Source: Aphelocoma coerulescens
Taxonomy: Eukaryota > Chordata > Aves > Passeriformes > Corvidae
Assembly (NCBI RefSeq): GCF_041296385.1
Contig: NC_091017.1
Coordinates: 15,370,001-15,434,000 of the forward strand
Direction of reading: 5' to 3'
DNA length: 64,000 bases
The notes beneath the pieces were generated by a model, which searched no databases, was not told where the DNA came from, and saw only the letters and a program-made list of their open reading frames with translations. The position numbers and the translations under genes were made by a program. Shown here piece after piece: positions 62,146 through 64,000 of the stretch; position 1 is the first letter of the stretch; each line of letters begins with the position of its first letter.

Positions 62146-63889
62146 ATTTGTTTAAAGTTTCAATTTGTTTTCCTGAGCAAACTTGTATTTATTATATATA
62201 GTTTGGTATAGAAGAGCAGCTAGTGAAAAGGTTGAAACCCATAAATATTATATCAGACCACCTGGTGCTCTGAAGCTTGATTCTGAATGATAGCTGCTCA
62301 AAATGAAGAGTAGCTTGAAAGACAGGGAGATATAATGATGTGTGTATTGCAAAGAGCAAATGAATTGGCTCCATGTCAGGGGAAGTTCTATCTGGGAGCC
62401 CGATTTCAGTTTGTGTTGTTTTTTTTTCCTCGGGAAACAAATGCTCTTTCAGTCAGCATAACCTTTATTTTTAAAATAAGGAAGGGAGAGGAATGTTTTT
62501 GTAGGAGATCACACTATATCTGAATAACTCAGTAATGAAAAGCCATCTCAAACTGACAAAGGGAATGCCCCTTACCAAAGGACAAAGTTTACAGTTAAAG
62601 ATGTGCATGCAGAAAATAGCCTGATGCATCCATAACTGTAGTCACTATAATGCAATGGTTTCATTTGAATAGCAGGGACATATATTTTGTGTTTACTGAC
62701 ATTCCATTGTGTGATTGAAGATGTGTTGAATGGGTCAAGAGAGATGTTTCTGTCTCAGCATCTCTGTTTTAAACAAAGATGAAAAGGAAGGGCCATAGGA
62801 GTCTCAGGCTGAGCAGCAGTTTCTGTGACACTTAGCCTGGACTTTGATGATCTCGCTTTCACTCAGCCTCTTGCTCCCACTGGAAGCCTGCAGCAGGGCT
62901 TCACAGCTCAGCACAGACCCACCATGTAAAACTACAGGTTCTGTCTTAATGATTAATGTTAGCTGTTTGAAATAATCCAAATGCTGCCCTCTGATCTGAT
63001 AAAATGAATAAATACATTGGGTGTGAATGATGGAAGCTAGGGGGAGAAACTCAGAGGGGATGAGGACAGGAGTTTTTGCCAGGTTTGGTTTTCTGAGAAT
63101 GAAACAACTTTCAAGGGCACAGGGGCTGGGGGGGATATTATTTTTATTTATTTATTTTTCTTCTCCAGATGTTGCTATGCTGGAGGCTTTCCCCCTGATT
63201 TGGAGACTATGTTTTACTGCCTGAGCTGGGAGAGAGAAGATATTCTCACACCGAACAGCAGCATAAATTCTCTGGGGGAATGGGAGGAATTCTGCTCATG
63301 GTACATTCACAAATGAGTTAACAAGGGGAGGTACTTCAGGTTCCCATAGGTACAAAATCCAGCAGTAGAGCTCAGAAAATCATGAGGTTCTAGCTGCCAG
63401 CTTTTCTCAAACCTTGCCCAGCTTATTTAGCATTTTGCTAAGCTACATTTGGTCTCTGCACACCTTGTTTTATTCCAGTGAGGACAAGATGAATAAAGAC
63501 AAGAATGTCAGTGGTATGAACATGTAATTGCTTGTGTGCAAAGACACTGCTGCCTCTGTAGAAGCAGGCTAGATCCCAGAAAATGAGTCAACCATTCTGC
63601 ATCCGTCTATGTCTGATAAATACAAGAAGTATAAAAAAAGCAAGGTATGCATTAATCAGAGAAATGAAGTTGATTGCATCCCTGTGATGTGCAAAGGTGT
63701 TCCCCTACACGAAGTTAATGATTTTAATTTGATTAATCATTTCCCTTTGTCTTGAGGTGACTTTATGATGTGTATCCCCTATCGCCGCTCTATGCTCAGA
63801 AATTAATTTGTGCCTTTCTGTGCCTTTAAACTGAGCCTGAGAGAGGGAAGAGGAGAAAAAAACTGAGCACAACTTTTCAAAGTAGTTTG
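62146..63889. other. Unique non-coding sequence, no gene recognised
   Basis: No gene or transposon recognised. A TTTA-type low-complexity run at 63.14 kb and the motif-dense right edge from about 63.66 kb are listed separately. Open frames are all shorter than 90 codons. Confidence 0.6.
63137..63159 (+). repeat. (TTTA)n-like microsatellite
   Basis: ATTTATTTATTTATTTTT-type sequence with one longer T run at the left. It is imperfect, with about four units. Confidence 0.75.
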
Positions 63890-64000
63890 TTTCAAGGACA
63901 CAGAGATAGAGACGGCTCTCTGCGTTCAGCTGCAGCAGCAGAGCGAGAGCGGAGGGAAGCACCCTCCTTGCTTTTCAGCCAGCTTTCTGCTACTTTTCTC
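63660..64000. promoter_or_regulatory. Motif-dense, CpG-richer right edge
   Basis: A T-box-like AGGTGT at 63695-63700 and a run with several TAAT/ATTA cores at 63715-63742 are followed by CpG words (ATCGCCGC near 63781). Four more CpGs lie within about 50 bases at 63911-63952 (GACGG, TGCGT, GCGAG, GCGGA). The rest of the window is strongly CpG-poor, so this could be the edge of a promoter or 5' untranslated exon of a gene beyond the window, or an enhancer. No start codon with a recognisable protein was found on either strand. Confidence 0.28.

Noticed and set aside
1..64000. CRISPR arrays, bacterial operons, phage genes, endogenous retrovirus LTRs or internal genes
   Set aside because: No regularly spaced repeats, no dense gene packing, and no LTR pair or retroviral protein motif was seen in any frame. 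The only reverse transcriptase remains belong to CR1.

Overview
The window looks like nuclear DNA of a bird. The evidence is the set of CR1-type LINE fragments: one 1.7-kb copy with the bird-type 3' end, one shorter bird-type 3' end, and three older, strongly decayed antisense pieces. The base composition is AT-leaning and CpG-poor, recognisable repeats are sparse, and there is no bacterial-style gene packing. Species and chromosome cannot be told from the sequence. A non-avian reptile is less likely, because the two youngest CR1 pieces carry the 3' end usual in birds.

No functional protein-coding gene, rRNA or intact tRNA could be supported in the 64 kb. Nearly all open frames are short, overlap in several frames and read as chance. 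The one protein-derived segment that can be named is the broken reverse transcriptase of the CR1 copy at about 56.56-58.28 kb. A second segment, on the minus strand at 29.96-30.40 kb, looks exon-like: it has an acceptor-type 3' splice context and a long frame broken by one TGA. I do not recognise its product. The window is most simply read as intergenic or intronic sequence.

Layout. 0-9 kb: unique sequence with one C/A-rich low-complexity tract near 4.7 kb. 9.0-9.45 kb: ancient antisense CR1. 9.5-40.7 kb: unique sequence with scattered microsatellites, short inverted repeats, a Pol III box-like relic at 19.4 kb, the exon-like segment at 30 kb and several stretches that look like non-coding regulatory elements. 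40.8-41.5 kb: two CR1 fragments with their 5' sides facing each other. 41.5-56.5 kb: unique sequence, with two CpG-containing hairpins at 44.5-44.8 kb and a small tandem repeat at 45.4 kb. 56.56-58.28 kb: the large CR1. 58.3-64 kb: unique sequence with a short antisense CR1 tail at 62.1 kb and a CpG-richer block at the right edge that could mark the approach to a promoter outside the window.

I did not find an identifiable undescribed system. The best leads are the exon-like minus-strand segment at 30 kb, the tRNA-like box pair at 19.4 kb, the hairpin pair at 44.5-44.8 kb and the motif-dense candidate non-coding elements. All of these need alignment to other bird genomes, which could not be done here.
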